Source: Tranquillimonas rosea (GTDB lineage Bacteria > Pseudomonadota > Alphaproteobacteria > Rhodobacterales > Rhodobacteraceae). From it: a stretch of 64,000 nt of DNA. Position 1 is the stretch's first letter. The number at the start of each line of letters is the position of its first letter. The stretch covers positions 1 to 64,000 of the forward strand of contig NZ_FOGU01000002.1 of assembly GCF_900111315.1 (NCBI RefSeq), written 5' to 3'. The position numbers were made by a program, and so were the translations under genes. The notes beneath the pieces were generated by a model. The model searched no databases. It was given only the letters and a program-made list of their open reading frames with translations, and was not told the origin of the DNA. Below are positions 25,499-33,451 of the stretch, piece by piece.

Positions 25499-27574
25499 AT
25501 GAGCCACTGGCGCCTCGATACCCACCATCAGACACTGGTCTTCGGTCTCGCAGACGGCATGCCGGCGGCGCTCTATTGGGGGCCGCCGTTGCCGGCGGAC
25601 GAGGACCTCGCCGCGCTCGAGGCGGCGGGGCAGAGCATGCTGACCGGTGGTATGCTGGACGCGCTTCCTCCGCTGACCCTCTGCCCCGAGGCGCGGCGCA
25701 GCTTTCCGGGACAGCCGGGCCTGTCGCTGTCGCGGCGGGGCGTTCCGCTGCACCCAAAGTTCGGTGGATGCACGGCCGAGGCGGGCGCGGGTACCCTGTC
25801 CCTCACCGTCACCGATGGTGACGCGGGCCTCGCGCTGACCTTCTCGTTCGAGGCCGACGCCGACACCGGGCTCATCACGGCCGCCACCCGCCTGCAAGCG
25901 TCCGAGCCGGTCGAGATCCACTGGCTCGCCGCGCCGGTCCTGCCCGGCCCGCAGCAGGCGGACGAGATCGTCGACATCGCCGGCCGCTGGATCGGAGAGT
26001 TCCAGCTGGTCCGCACCCCCTGGGCCCCCGGCATCCGCCTGCGCGAGGCGACGACGGGCCGGTCCGGGCACGAGCATCCGCCCTTCGCCCTGTTCCCCGA
26101 CACCGGCGCCGGCCGGACCTCGGGCACGGTCCGCGCGATGGCCTTCGGCTGGTCCGGCGGCCACCGGATGATCGCCGAAGAGCTGCCCGAGGGGCGCCGC
26201 CAGATCCAGTGGGGCCACGCCGCGGGCTCGGTCGGGGCGCAGAGCGACTGGACGGTCGGTCCGTTGCAGCTTGCCGTCTCGGCCGAGGCCGGGATGGGCG
26301 GCACCGCCGCAGCCTTTCAACGCCATTTGTATGACAGGGTTGTGCACTGGCCGTGCACGCCCGGTGCACGCCCTGTGCATTACAATTGCTGGGAGGCGGT
26401 CTATTTCGATCACGACCTGCCCGTGCTCTCCGACATCGCCGAACGGGCCGCCGCGCTCGGGGCCGAACGCTTCGTGCTGGATGACGGCTGGTTCGGGCGG
26501 CGCGACGACGACACCAGCTCTCTCGGCGACTGGCAGGTCGATGCGTGGAAGTATCCCGATGGCCTCAAGCCATTGATAGAAAACGTCAAATCCCTGGGGA
26601 TGAGCTTCGGTCTCTGGGTCGAGCCCGAGATGGTGAACCGCGACAGCGACCTCTACCGCGCCCATCCCGACTGGGCGCTCGGCGCCGAGGACCAGATCGA
26701 GGGCCGCGGTCAGCGCCTGCTGGACATGGCCAACCCGGCGGTCCGCGACCACCTCTTCGCCACCCTCGACGCCCTCCTTACCGCGAACGACATCGACTAC
26801 CTCAAGTGGGACCACAACCGCGTCCTTCCCGCCCCGGACGCCGCGCAAACCACTGGAATATATGACCTTCTCGACCGGCTTCGCGCCGCGCACCCGCAGG
26901 TCGAGATCGAAAGCTGCGCCTCGGGCGGGGGGCGGATCGACACCGGCATCCTCTCGCGCACCCACCGCGTCTGGCTTTCCGACAGCAACGACGCGCTCGA
27001 ACGCCTGCGCATGCAGCACGACGCCGCCCTGTTCCTTCCGGCGGCCATCACCGGCGCCCATGTCGGCCCGCGGGAATGTCACAACTCGGGCCGCATCCTG
27101 CCCATGAGCTTCCGCGCCTGGGTTGCCGCACAGCGCCACATGGGGCTGGAGATGGACCCGCGCGAGATCACGCCGGACGAGGCCGAGACGCTGAAGCGCG
27201 TGATTTCGTGGTACAAATCCACCCGCGCGTGGCGGATGGCGGGCGAGATCCGGACGCTCGACAGCGCCGATCCGGCGGTCACCGCCGAGATGCAGATCGC
27301 CCGCGACGGCGACCGGTTCGTGCTGTTCGCGGGCCAGTCCCGCGCCAGCGACCAGACTCTGCCGCGCCCGCTTCGCTTAACCGCCCTGCAACCCGACGCC
27401 CGCTATCGCTTGAGTCTGACCAACCCCGAGGACCTACCGCGTCAGGCCCACGGTCCCTCGGCGCTGCTCGACGGGCCCTTGACCCTCAGCGGCGCGGCTC
27501 TGATGCAGTCGGGGATCCGACTGCCCTGGTCGTGGCCCGCGACGATGTGGGTCGTCGAGGGAGAGCGCCTGTGA
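25499..27574 (+). CDS. alpha-galactosidase (GH36)
   Basis: Hydrolyses alpha-galactosides such as melibiose or raffinose, releasing galactose. Full-length at 691 residues: N-terminal beta-sandwich, central TIM barrel with FVLDDGWFGRRDDD, nucleophile motif YLKWDHNR near residue 440, and the acid/base region WLSDSNDALERL. SCASGGGRIDTG is the typical GH36 signature. It has no signal peptide, so it acts on imported sugar in the cytosol. GGAGG lies before ATG 25499. First gene of an operon for galactose oxidation. Confidence 0.92.
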   Translation: MSHWRLDTHHQTLVFGLADGMPAALYWGPPLPADEDLAALEAAGQSMLTGGMLDALPPLTLCPEARRSFPGQPGLSLSRRGVPLHPKFGGCTAEAGAGTLSLTVTDGDAGLALTFSFEADADTGLITAATRLQASEPVEIHWLAAPVLPGPQQADEIVDIAGRWIGEFQLVRTPWAPGIRLREATTGRSGHEHPPFALFPDTGAGRTSGTVRAMAFGWSGGHRMIAEELPEGRRQIQWGHAAGSVGAQSDWTVGPLQLAVSAEAGMGGTAAAFQRHLYDRVVHWPCTPGARPVHYNCWEAVYFDHDLPVLSDIAERAAALGAERFVLDDGWFGRRDDDTSSLGDWQVDAWKYPDGLKPLIENVKSLGMSFGLWVEPEMVNRDSDLYRAHPDWALGAEDQIEGRGQRLLDMANPAVRDHLFATLDALLTANDIDYLKWDHNRVLPAPDAAQTTGIYDLLDRLRAAHPQVEIESCASGGGRIDTGILSRTHRVWLSDSNDALERLRMQHDAALFLPAAITGAHVGPRECHNSGRILPMSFRAWVAAQRHMGLEMDPREITPDEAETLKRVISWYKSTRAWRMAGEIRTLDSADPAVTAEMQIARDGDRFVLFAGQSRASDQTLPRPLRLTALQPDARYRLSLTNPEDLPRQAHGPSALLDGPLTLSGAALMQSGIRLPWSWPATMWVVEGERL

Positions 27575-27588
27575 CAGAGGAGACGCCT

Positions 27589-28359
27589 ATGACCCCGCCT
27601 GCAATCTATCCCGATCTCAAGAACGCCTCGGTGTTCATTACCGGCGGAGGCTCTGGAATCGGCGCCGCCATCACCGAGGGGTTCCTCGAACAGGGCGCGC
27701 GCGTCGCCTTCGTTCAGCGCTCGGACGGCCACACCTTCGCCGACGTGATGGAAGAGAAATACGGCCGCCGTCCCCTCGCCATGCGGTGCGACGTGACCAA
27801 AGTCGCCGAGTTGCGCGCCTGCGTCGCCAAGGCCGCCGAAACGCAGGGGCCGATCCGCATCCTCGTGAACAACGCCGCCAACGACCAGCGGCACAGCACG
27901 CTCGAGGTCGACGAGGCGTTCTGGGACTGGTCGATGGCGATCAATCTCAAGGCGTATTTCTTCGCGGCGCAGGCCGTCATCCCCGGCATGCAGGAGGCCG
28001 GCGGCGGTGCGATCGTCAACATGTCCTCGATCAGCTACATGATGGGCAGCCCGGACTATCCCGCCTACACCACGGCCAATGCCGGGATCACCGGCATGAC
28101 CCGCAGCCTCGCGCGCGAATTCGGGCCGCAGAAGATCCGCGTGAACGCGCTCGCGCCCGGCTGGGTGTTGACGGAAAAGCAGAAAGAGATGTGGGCGACC
28201 CCCGAGGGGCTCGAGGCGCATCTCGCCAAGACCGCACTGAAAGAGCACCTTGAACCCCGGGACATGGTCGGTGGCATCCTGTATCTTGCCTCCGATGCAT
28301 CGCGCCGGATGACGGGGCAGTGCATGGCGGTCGACGGCGGCGTGGTGGTCTCGGGATGA
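27589..28359 (+). CDS. SDR-family sugar dehydrogenase, probable galactose 1-dehydrogenase
   Basis: A 256-residue short-chain dehydrogenase likely oxidising galactose to its lactone. The cofactor motif [14 protein letters not shown] and the catalytic Ser segment [10 protein letters not shown] are intact. The catalytic motif reads YTTAN, with Asn where SDR enzymes normally carry Lys. It keeps the C-terminal [15 protein letters not shown], typical of the sugar dehydrogenase subgroup. Start ATG 27589 with AGAGGAGA upstream; the stop overlaps the dgoK start. The galactose role comes from operon context; another sugar or an inactive enzyme is possible. Confidence 0.75.
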   Translation: MTPPAIYPDLKNASVFITGGGSGIGAAITEGFLEQGARVAFVQRSDGHTFADVMEEKYGRRPLAMRCDVTKVAELRACVAKAAETQGPIRILVNNAANDQRHSTLEVDEAFWDWSMAINLKAYFFAAQAVIPGMQEAGGGAIVNMSSISYMMGSPDYPAYTTANAGITGMTRSLAREFGPQKIRVNALAPGWVLTEKQKEMWATPEGLEAHLAKTALKEHLEPRDMVGGILYLASDASRRMTGQCMAVDGGVVVSG

Positions 28360-29273
28360 AGAACGGCAGCGGATTGCATTGCGACTGGATCGCGGTCGAC
28401 TGGGGCACCAGCCACTGCCGGGCCTGGGCGATGGCGTCCGATGGCCGGTGCCTGTCCGAGGCAAGCAACGCCTACGGCATGTCCAGGCTCGCCCCCGAAG
28501 AGTTCCAGTCCGCGCTCCTCGGCCTGATCGAGGGGTGGCTGGGCGGCGACGGCACGCTGGTGCTGGCCTGCGGCATGGTCGGGGCGCAAACCGGCTGGGT
28601 CGACGCGGGCTATCGCGGCGTGCCCTGCGCCCCGCGCGGCGATCAGCCGTTGAAGATCAGCGGCACCGACCGCCGCATCGACGTGCGGGTGCTGCCCGGA
28701 TTGCGGCAGGACGACCCGGCGAACGTCATGCGCGGGGAAGAGACGCAGATCGCCGGCTTCCTGTCGCGGACGCCGGATTTCGACGGCGTCATCTGCCTGC
28801 CCGGCACCCATACCAAGTGGGCGCAGATCAGCGCCGGCGAGGTCGTGAGCTTTCAGACCGCGATGACGGGCGAGTTGTTCTCCGCCCTGACCGGCGCGAC
28901 GATCCTGCGCCAGACCATCCCGGACGACGGCTGGGACGAGGACGCCTTTTCCGAGGCGGTCTCCGACGCCATGTCGCGCCCCCAGGCGCTTGCACTGCGG
29001 TTGTTTTCCCTGCGGGCCGAGGCGCTGCTCAAGGGGCTCGACGGGGCGGCGGCGCGGGCGCGGCTGTCGGGCCTGCTGATCGGGATCGAGCTGGCCGCGA
29101 CGCGTCCCTATTGGCTGGGGCAGGACGTGGCGCTGATCGGGGCGCCCGCGCTGTCGGCCGCCTATGCCGAGGCGCTCGGCGCGCAGGGCCTCGCACCACA
29201 GGCCGCCGACGCGACCGAGATGACCCTGGCGGGCCTCACCGCCGCCCGAAACGGCCTGAAGGAGGTTTCATGA
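28356..29273 (+). CDS. dgoK: 2-dehydro-3-deoxygalactonokinase
   Basis: Phosphorylates 2-keto-3-deoxygalactonate in the De Ley-Doudoroff pathway. The 305-residue DgoK-family kinase starts with the phosphate-binding [14 protein letters not shown], contains [10 protein letters not shown] and [11 protein letters not shown], and ends in the family helix. Its start overlaps the dehydrogenase stop (ATGA), and its stop overlaps the aldolase start, so the three genes are translationally coupled. Confidence 0.9.
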   Translation: MKNGSGLHCDWIAVDWGTSHCRAWAMASDGRCLSEASNAYGMSRLAPEEFQSALLGLIEGWLGGDGTLVLACGMVGAQTGWVDAGYRGVPCAPRGDQPLKISGTDRRIDVRVLPGLRQDDPANVMRGEETQIAGFLSRTPDFDGVICLPGTHTKWAQISAGEVVSFQTAMTGELFSALTGATILRQTIPDDGWDEDAFSEAVSDAMSRPQALALRLFSLRAEALLKGLDGAAARARLSGLLIGIELAATRPYWLGQDVALIGAPALSAAYAEALGAQGLAPQAADATEMTLAGLTAARNGLKEVS

Positions 29274-29875
29274 GCCGACCGCTGATCGCCATCCTGCGGG
29301 GTATCGACCCGAGCGAGGCGGTGCCCGTCGCGACCGCGCTGATCGAGGCCGGTATCACCCGGATCGAGGTGCCGCTGAACTCGCCCGCGCCCTTCGACAG
29401 CATCGCCGCGATGTCCGACGCGCACGGCACCGACGCGCTGATTGGTGCGGGCACCGTGCTCGACCGCGAGGACGTGGGCCGGGTGCGTGCCGCGGGCGGG
29501 CGTCTCGTCGTGGCGCCCAACTGCGACCCCGACGTGATCGCGGCCACCCTCAAGCGCGAGATGCAGTGCCTGCCCGGTGTCCTGACGCCCACCGAGTGCT
29601 TCGCGGCGCTCAGGGCCGGGGCGACGGGGCTCAAGGTGTTTCCGGCCTTTCAGATGGGGATCGACGGGCTCAAGGCGCTGCGCGCGGTGCTTCCGGCGGA
29701 AACGCTCGTCTACATGGTGGGCGGTGTGGGCCCGCGCGAGTTCGGCGACTGGCTGACCGCCGGCGCCAGCGGGTTCGGCCTGGGCACGTCGCTCTACCGG
29801 CCCGGCGACGCGGCGGCGGACGTCAAGGCCCGCGCGGTCGACATGGTCGCCGCTTATGACGAGGTTGCACCATGA
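29270..29875 (+). CDS. dgoA: 2-dehydro-3-deoxy-6-phosphogalactonate aldolase
   Basis: Class I aldolase splitting KDPGal to pyruvate and glyceraldehyde 3-phosphate. The 201-residue KDPG/KDPGal family barrel shows [14 protein letters not shown], the catalytic Glu region [16 protein letters not shown], and the Schiff-base Lys in [13 protein letters not shown] near residue 123. GGAGG lies just upstream of ATG 29270. It is distinct from DgoD dehydratase, which is not present here. Confidence 0.9.
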   Translation: MSRPLIAILRGIDPSEAVPVATALIEAGITRIEVPLNSPAPFDSIAAMSDAHGTDALIGAGTVLDREDVGRVRAAGGRLVVAPNCDPDVIAATLKREMQCLPGVLTPTECFAALRAGATGLKVFPAFQMGIDGLKALRAVLPAETLVYMVGGVGPREFGDWLTAGASGFGLGTSLYRPGDAAADVKARAVDMVAAYDEVAP

Positions 29876-30723
29876 TCTTCGACGACCGCCACTGCACCCT
29901 GGGCGAAGGACCGCTCTGGCATCCCGTCCGTGAACAGCTCTTCTGGTTCGACATCATGGGCAAGCGCCTGCTCAGCCGCGAGGGCGACACGCCGCTCGTG
30001 TGGGAGTTCGACGAGCATGTCTCGGCCGCCGGATGGGTGGACCGCGACACGCTGCTGATCGCGTCGGACCGCCGGCTGCTGACGCTTGACCTGAAAGGCG
30101 ACACCTGCACCACGGTCTGCCCGCTCGAGGCCGACAATCCCGCCACCCGTTCGAACGACGGGCGGGCCGACCCGTGGGGCGGGTTCTGGATCGGCACGAT
30201 GGGTCTGAACGCCGAACCGGGCGCTGGGGCGATCTATCGCTATCACAAGGGCGAGCTGCGGACGCTGGTCGCGCCGATCTCGATCCCCAACGCGATCTGC
30301 TTCACACCGGATGCGGGGCACGCCCATTTCGCCGACACCCCCACCGGCACGATCTGGCGTGTCGCGATGGACAAGGACGGGTGGTTCGCCGGCGAGCCCG
30401 AGCCGTGGGTGGACCTGACCGACTGGGACGGACGCCCCGACGGCGCGGTGATCGACGCCGAGGGGGTGTTCTGGAACGCGCAGTTCGGCGCGGGCCGCGT
30501 CGCCGCCTACGACGCGCGGGGGCAGTTCGTGCGGTCGGTCACGCTCACCGGATCGCAGACGACATGCCCGGCCTTCGGTGGGCCCGACCTGTCGACCCTC
30601 TTCTGCACTTCGGCGCAGGAGGGGCTCGATGCAGCTCAGATCAACTCCAACGCCGACCACGGCCGCACCTTCGCCATCGAGGACGTGGCAACGGGCCGGC
30701 CCGAGCCGCAGATCAGGCTTTGA
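29872..30723 (+). CDS. SMP-30/gluconolactonase family lactonase
   Basis: A 283-residue beta-propeller that probably hydrolyses galactonolactone to galactonate. Family metal-ligand residues are visible in LGEGPLW near residue 10, [18 protein letters not shown] near 93-110, [12 protein letters not shown] and [13 protein letters not shown]. Its start overlaps the aldolase stop, placing it in the galactose operon between the dehydrogenase and the downstream steps. Substrate is inferred from context. Confidence 0.85.
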   Translation: MIFDDRHCTLGEGPLWHPVREQLFWFDIMGKRLLSREGDTPLVWEFDEHVSAAGWVDRDTLLIASDRRLLTLDLKGDTCTTVCPLEADNPATRSNDGRADPWGGFWIGTMGLNAEPGAGAIYRYHKGELRTLVAPISIPNAICFTPDAGHAHFADTPTGTIWRVAMDKDGWFAGEPEPWVDLTDWDGRPDGAVIDAEGVFWNAQFGAGRVAAYDARGQFVRSVTLTGSQTTCPAFGGPDLSTLFCTSAQEGLDAAQINSNADHGRTFAIEDVATGRPEPQIRL

Positions 30724-30778
30724 CCGCGGCGGGGAACGCCGGCGCGCGGGGGCCGTTGAACTCGGAAATGGAGACAGA

Positions 30779-31780
30779 ATGATACCCGGAACAGACCTGT
30801 TCGGCACCCAGTCCGATGGCCGCACCGTCGAGGTCGTGCGCCTGTCGAACGATCGGATCTCGGCCGCGATCCTGACGCGCGGGGCGATCCTGCAGGACCT
30901 CAGGCTGGCCGGTCTCGACCGTCCGCTGGTGCTGGGCTCGCCCGACCTTGCGGCCTACGAGGGGCCGATGGCCTTTTTCGGCGCCGTGATCGCGCCCGTG
31001 GCGAACCGCCTGCGCGACGCCACAGCCCCGATCGACGGCGAGCGGCGCAGCTTTGACACCGACGCGCCTCACAACCTGCACAGCGGGGCCGCCGGCGCCC
31101 ATGCGCAGCTGTGGGAGATCTCGGACCGCTCCGAGACGGCGGTGACGCTGACCCTGGACCTGCCGGACGGGCTGTCGGGGTTCCCCGGCCACCGGTCCCT
31201 GACGGCCGTCTACGCGCTCGACGGGGCGGCGCTGCGCTTTGCCGTCACGGCCACCACCGACCGGCCGACGCTGATGAACGTGGCGCACCACGCCTACTGG
31301 AGCCTCGGCCCCGATCTGGACTGGACGGGCCAGCGGCTCGAGATCGCGGCGGATCGTGTACTGCCGGTCGACGACGCGACCGTGCCCACCGGAGAGATCC
31401 GCGCCGTCGACGGCACGGGCTACGATTTCCGCGCGGGGCAGGTGCTGGATCCTGAGACGACCGTACCGCTCGACCACAATTTCTGCCTGTCGGACACGCG
31501 GGTCGCCAGCCGCCCGGTGATGAGGCTGACCGCGACCGACGGCCTGTCGATGACGATCGAGACGACCGAGCCGGGATTGCAGGTGTTCGACGGGCGCCCG
31601 ATGGACACCTCGCCTCATGCCGGCCACCACGGTAAGCCCTACGGCCCCCGCGCCGGCATGGCGATCGAGCCGCAGATGTGGCCCGACGCGCCGAACCACG
31701 AGGGCTTCACCGACATCACCCTGCGCCCCGGAGAGACCTATCGCGCCGAAAGCGTGTTCCGCTTCGCCCTGCCGGACTGA
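30779..31780 (+). CDS. galM: aldose 1-epimerase (galactose mutarotase)
   Basis: Interconverts alpha and beta anomers of the free sugar. The 333-residue GalM-type beta-sandwich has NRLRDATAPIDGERR, NLHSGAAGAHAQLW with a catalytic His, NVAHHAYWSLG with the second His, and a C-terminal EPQMWPDAPNH with the catalytic Glu nearby. Starts at ATG 30779 behind GGAGA. Alpha-galactosidase yields alpha-galactose while the dehydrogenase uses the beta form, so it fits the operon. Confidence 0.88.
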   Translation: MIPGTDLFGTQSDGRTVEVVRLSNDRISAAILTRGAILQDLRLAGLDRPLVLGSPDLAAYEGPMAFFGAVIAPVANRLRDATAPIDGERRSFDTDAPHNLHSGAAGAHAQLWEISDRSETAVTLTLDLPDGLSGFPGHRSLTAVYALDGAALRFAVTATTDRPTLMNVAHHAYWSLGPDLDWTGQRLEIAADRVLPVDDATVPTGEIRAVDGTGYDFRAGQVLDPETTVPLDHNFCLSDTRVASRPVMRLTATDGLSMTIETTEPGLQVFDGRPMDTSPHAGHHGKPYGPRAGMAIEPQMWPDAPNHEGFTDITLRPGETYRAESVFRFALPD

Positions 31781-31786
31781 GCGGCG

Positions 31787-32650
31787 TCAGCGGCCGTAAT
31801 ACAGCCCGACCACGTGCTCGGCCTCGGCGAAGAACAGCCACCGCGCCACGACCACGCCCGCCGCGTGGGACAGCACGGCCGCCACGCCGAGGAGGTGCGA
31901 GAAGGGCAGGGCGAGCAGCACCAGCGGCAGCGCGAAGGCCAGCACCAGCGCGATCGAGCGCAGCTTGGTCGCGTGCTTGCGCGCTACCACGAAGACCATC
32001 TCTTCGGTGACGTAGTTCTCGCCGGTATGGGGCCTCTCGAACAGGCGGACATGGCCGTGCAGGCCGGTTGCCGTGTTGCGCGTGCCGAACCGGCGGGCGA
32101 CCCGCGCGTCGCCCGTCCGCCACGCAAGGAACTGGGCAATCCCGGTCGCCGCCAGCAGCGCCATCGCCATGGTCACCTGCCCCGCCAACAGCGCGCCGCC
32201 GGTCACCGCATAGGCGACGAACATCGCCGGCGTCGACCAGTGATGCCAGCGCGGGACCGCCCGAAGCGCCGCATAGATCGACCCGGTGCACATCACCGTC
32301 GCGATACAGGCCGCCGCGGCGAGGATCCCGATCGGCCAGAGCCGCGGCCCGTCGAACAGCAGCGGCAGGGCATAGAGCCCGGTCAGCCCCAGCGCCGTCA
32401 CCGACGCCCAGGCCTCGCGGCTGAGCCACGATGTCCGCCATTCGCGGAACGCCTTCAGCGCCCGTTCCGGTCGGCCCAGGTGCAGGGCCGAGATCGACAG
32501 CCCGCCCCCAGCCAGCAGGAAGCTGATCGCGAAGAATGCGAACGCCCCCCAGCCCGACACCGGCGGCAGCCCCAGCGACAGGAAGACCAGCAGCCCGAGG
32601 CCCAGCCCCGACAGCGTGGTGAAGGCCAGAAGCGAGGCGGCAGGCTTCAT
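31787..32650 (-). CDS. soeC: membrane anchor subunit of sulfite dehydrogenase (SoeC/DmsC type)
   Basis: Quinone-reactive integral membrane subunit, 287 residues with about eight hydrophobic helices, DmsC family. Seen: FAISFLLAGGGLSISALHLGRPERALKAFREWRTSWLSREAW, a DmsC hallmark region. The start overlaps the iron-sulfur subunit stop. It transfers electrons from the cytosolic SoeA/SoeB module to ubiquinone. The call as Soe rather than DMSO reductase rests on the SoeA features. It is convergent with galM, 6 bases away. Confidence 0.8.
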   Translation of the reverse strand: MKPAASLLAFTTLSGLGLGLLVFLSLGLPPVSGWGAFAFFAISFLLAGGGLSISALHLGRPERALKAFREWRTSWLSREAWASVTALGLTGLYALPLLFDGPRLWPIGILAAAACIATVMCTGSIYAALRAVPRWHHWSTPAMFVAYAVTGGALLAGQVTMAMALLAATGIAQFLAWRTGDARVARRFGTRNTATGLHGHVRLFERPHTGENYVTEEMVFVVARKHATKLRSIALVLAFALPLVLLALPFSHLLGVAAVLSHAAGVVVARWLFFAEAEHVVGLYYGR

Positions 32651-33390
32651 CCCATGCGCTCCAGCGCCTTGTCGAGCCAGCCGAGAAAACCGCGCGGCTC
32701 GTCGGCCACCGGGGCCAGGAGCGGCGCGAGCACGTCGATCTCCTCGTCCTTCGGGCGCGGGGGCAGGTACTTGTTCACGGGCTTGGTGCCCTGTTCCGGC
32801 ATCAGGTCCATGCCGCCGCGCTCTTCGACGAGCTGCGACACCGCGCTTTCGGGGTCGCCCAGATCGCCGAAATGCCGCGCGCCCGTGGGGCAGGTTCGCA
32901 CGCAGGCCGGCTCTCGGTCGATGGGGTCGAGGTTCTCGTTGTCGATCCGGTCGACGCAGAGCGTGCACTTCTTCATCACCTGCGCCGACGGGTCCATCTC
33001 GCGCGCGCCATAGGGACAGGCCCAGGCGCACAGGCCGCAGCCGATGCACTCGTCCTCGTTGACCAGGACGATCCCGTCCTCGGCGCGTTTCCAGCTTGCG
33101 CCGGTGGGGCAGACGGTGACGCAGGGCGCGTCGTCGCAATGCAGGCACGAGCGCGGGAAATGCACCAGCTGCGCCGGCCCGCTCTCGGGCGTGACCTCGA
33201 ACGAGTGGACGCGGTTCAGGAACGCGCCGACCGGCTCTTCGCCATAGGCGTCGTCATCGGCGAGCGGGGCGCCGTAATTCTCGGTGTTCCAGCCCTTGCA
33301 AGCCGTCACGCAGGCATGGCAGCCGACGCAGATGTCCAGGTCGATCACCAGCCCCAGCTTGCGCTCCGTCGTTTCGGGGAGGTCGGTCAT
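32647..33390 (-). CDS. soeB: iron-sulfur subunit of sulfite dehydrogenase (SoeB type)
   Basis: Cytosolic electron-transfer subunit, 247 residues, with four [4Fe-4S] Cys clusters visible in order: CVGCHACVTACK, CLHCDDAPCVTVCP, CIGCGLCAWACP, and CTLC with CVRTCP. It has no signal peptide. It lies 61 bases after soeA and its stop overlaps soeC. The same layout is found in DmsB, but the A subunit here lacks a Tat signal, as expected for the cytoplasmic Soe complex. Confidence 0.82.
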   Translation of the reverse strand: MTDLPETTERKLGLVIDLDICVGCHACVTACKGWNTENYGAPLADDDAYGEEPVGAFLNRVHSFEVTPESGPAQLVHFPRSCLHCDDAPCVTVCPTGASWKRAEDGIVLVNEDECIGCGLCAWACPYGAREMDPSAQVMKKCTLCVDRIDNENLDPIDREPACVRTCPTGARHFGDLGDPESAVSQLVEERGGMDLMPEQGTKPVNKYLPPRPKDEEIDVLAPLLAPVADEPRGFLGWLDKALERMG

Positions 33391-33451
33391 GGCGCCCCTC
33401 TCGTCGTGGCAAGGTCAGTTCCGCAGGGGCCGCGGACGGGCAGGCGGACGG

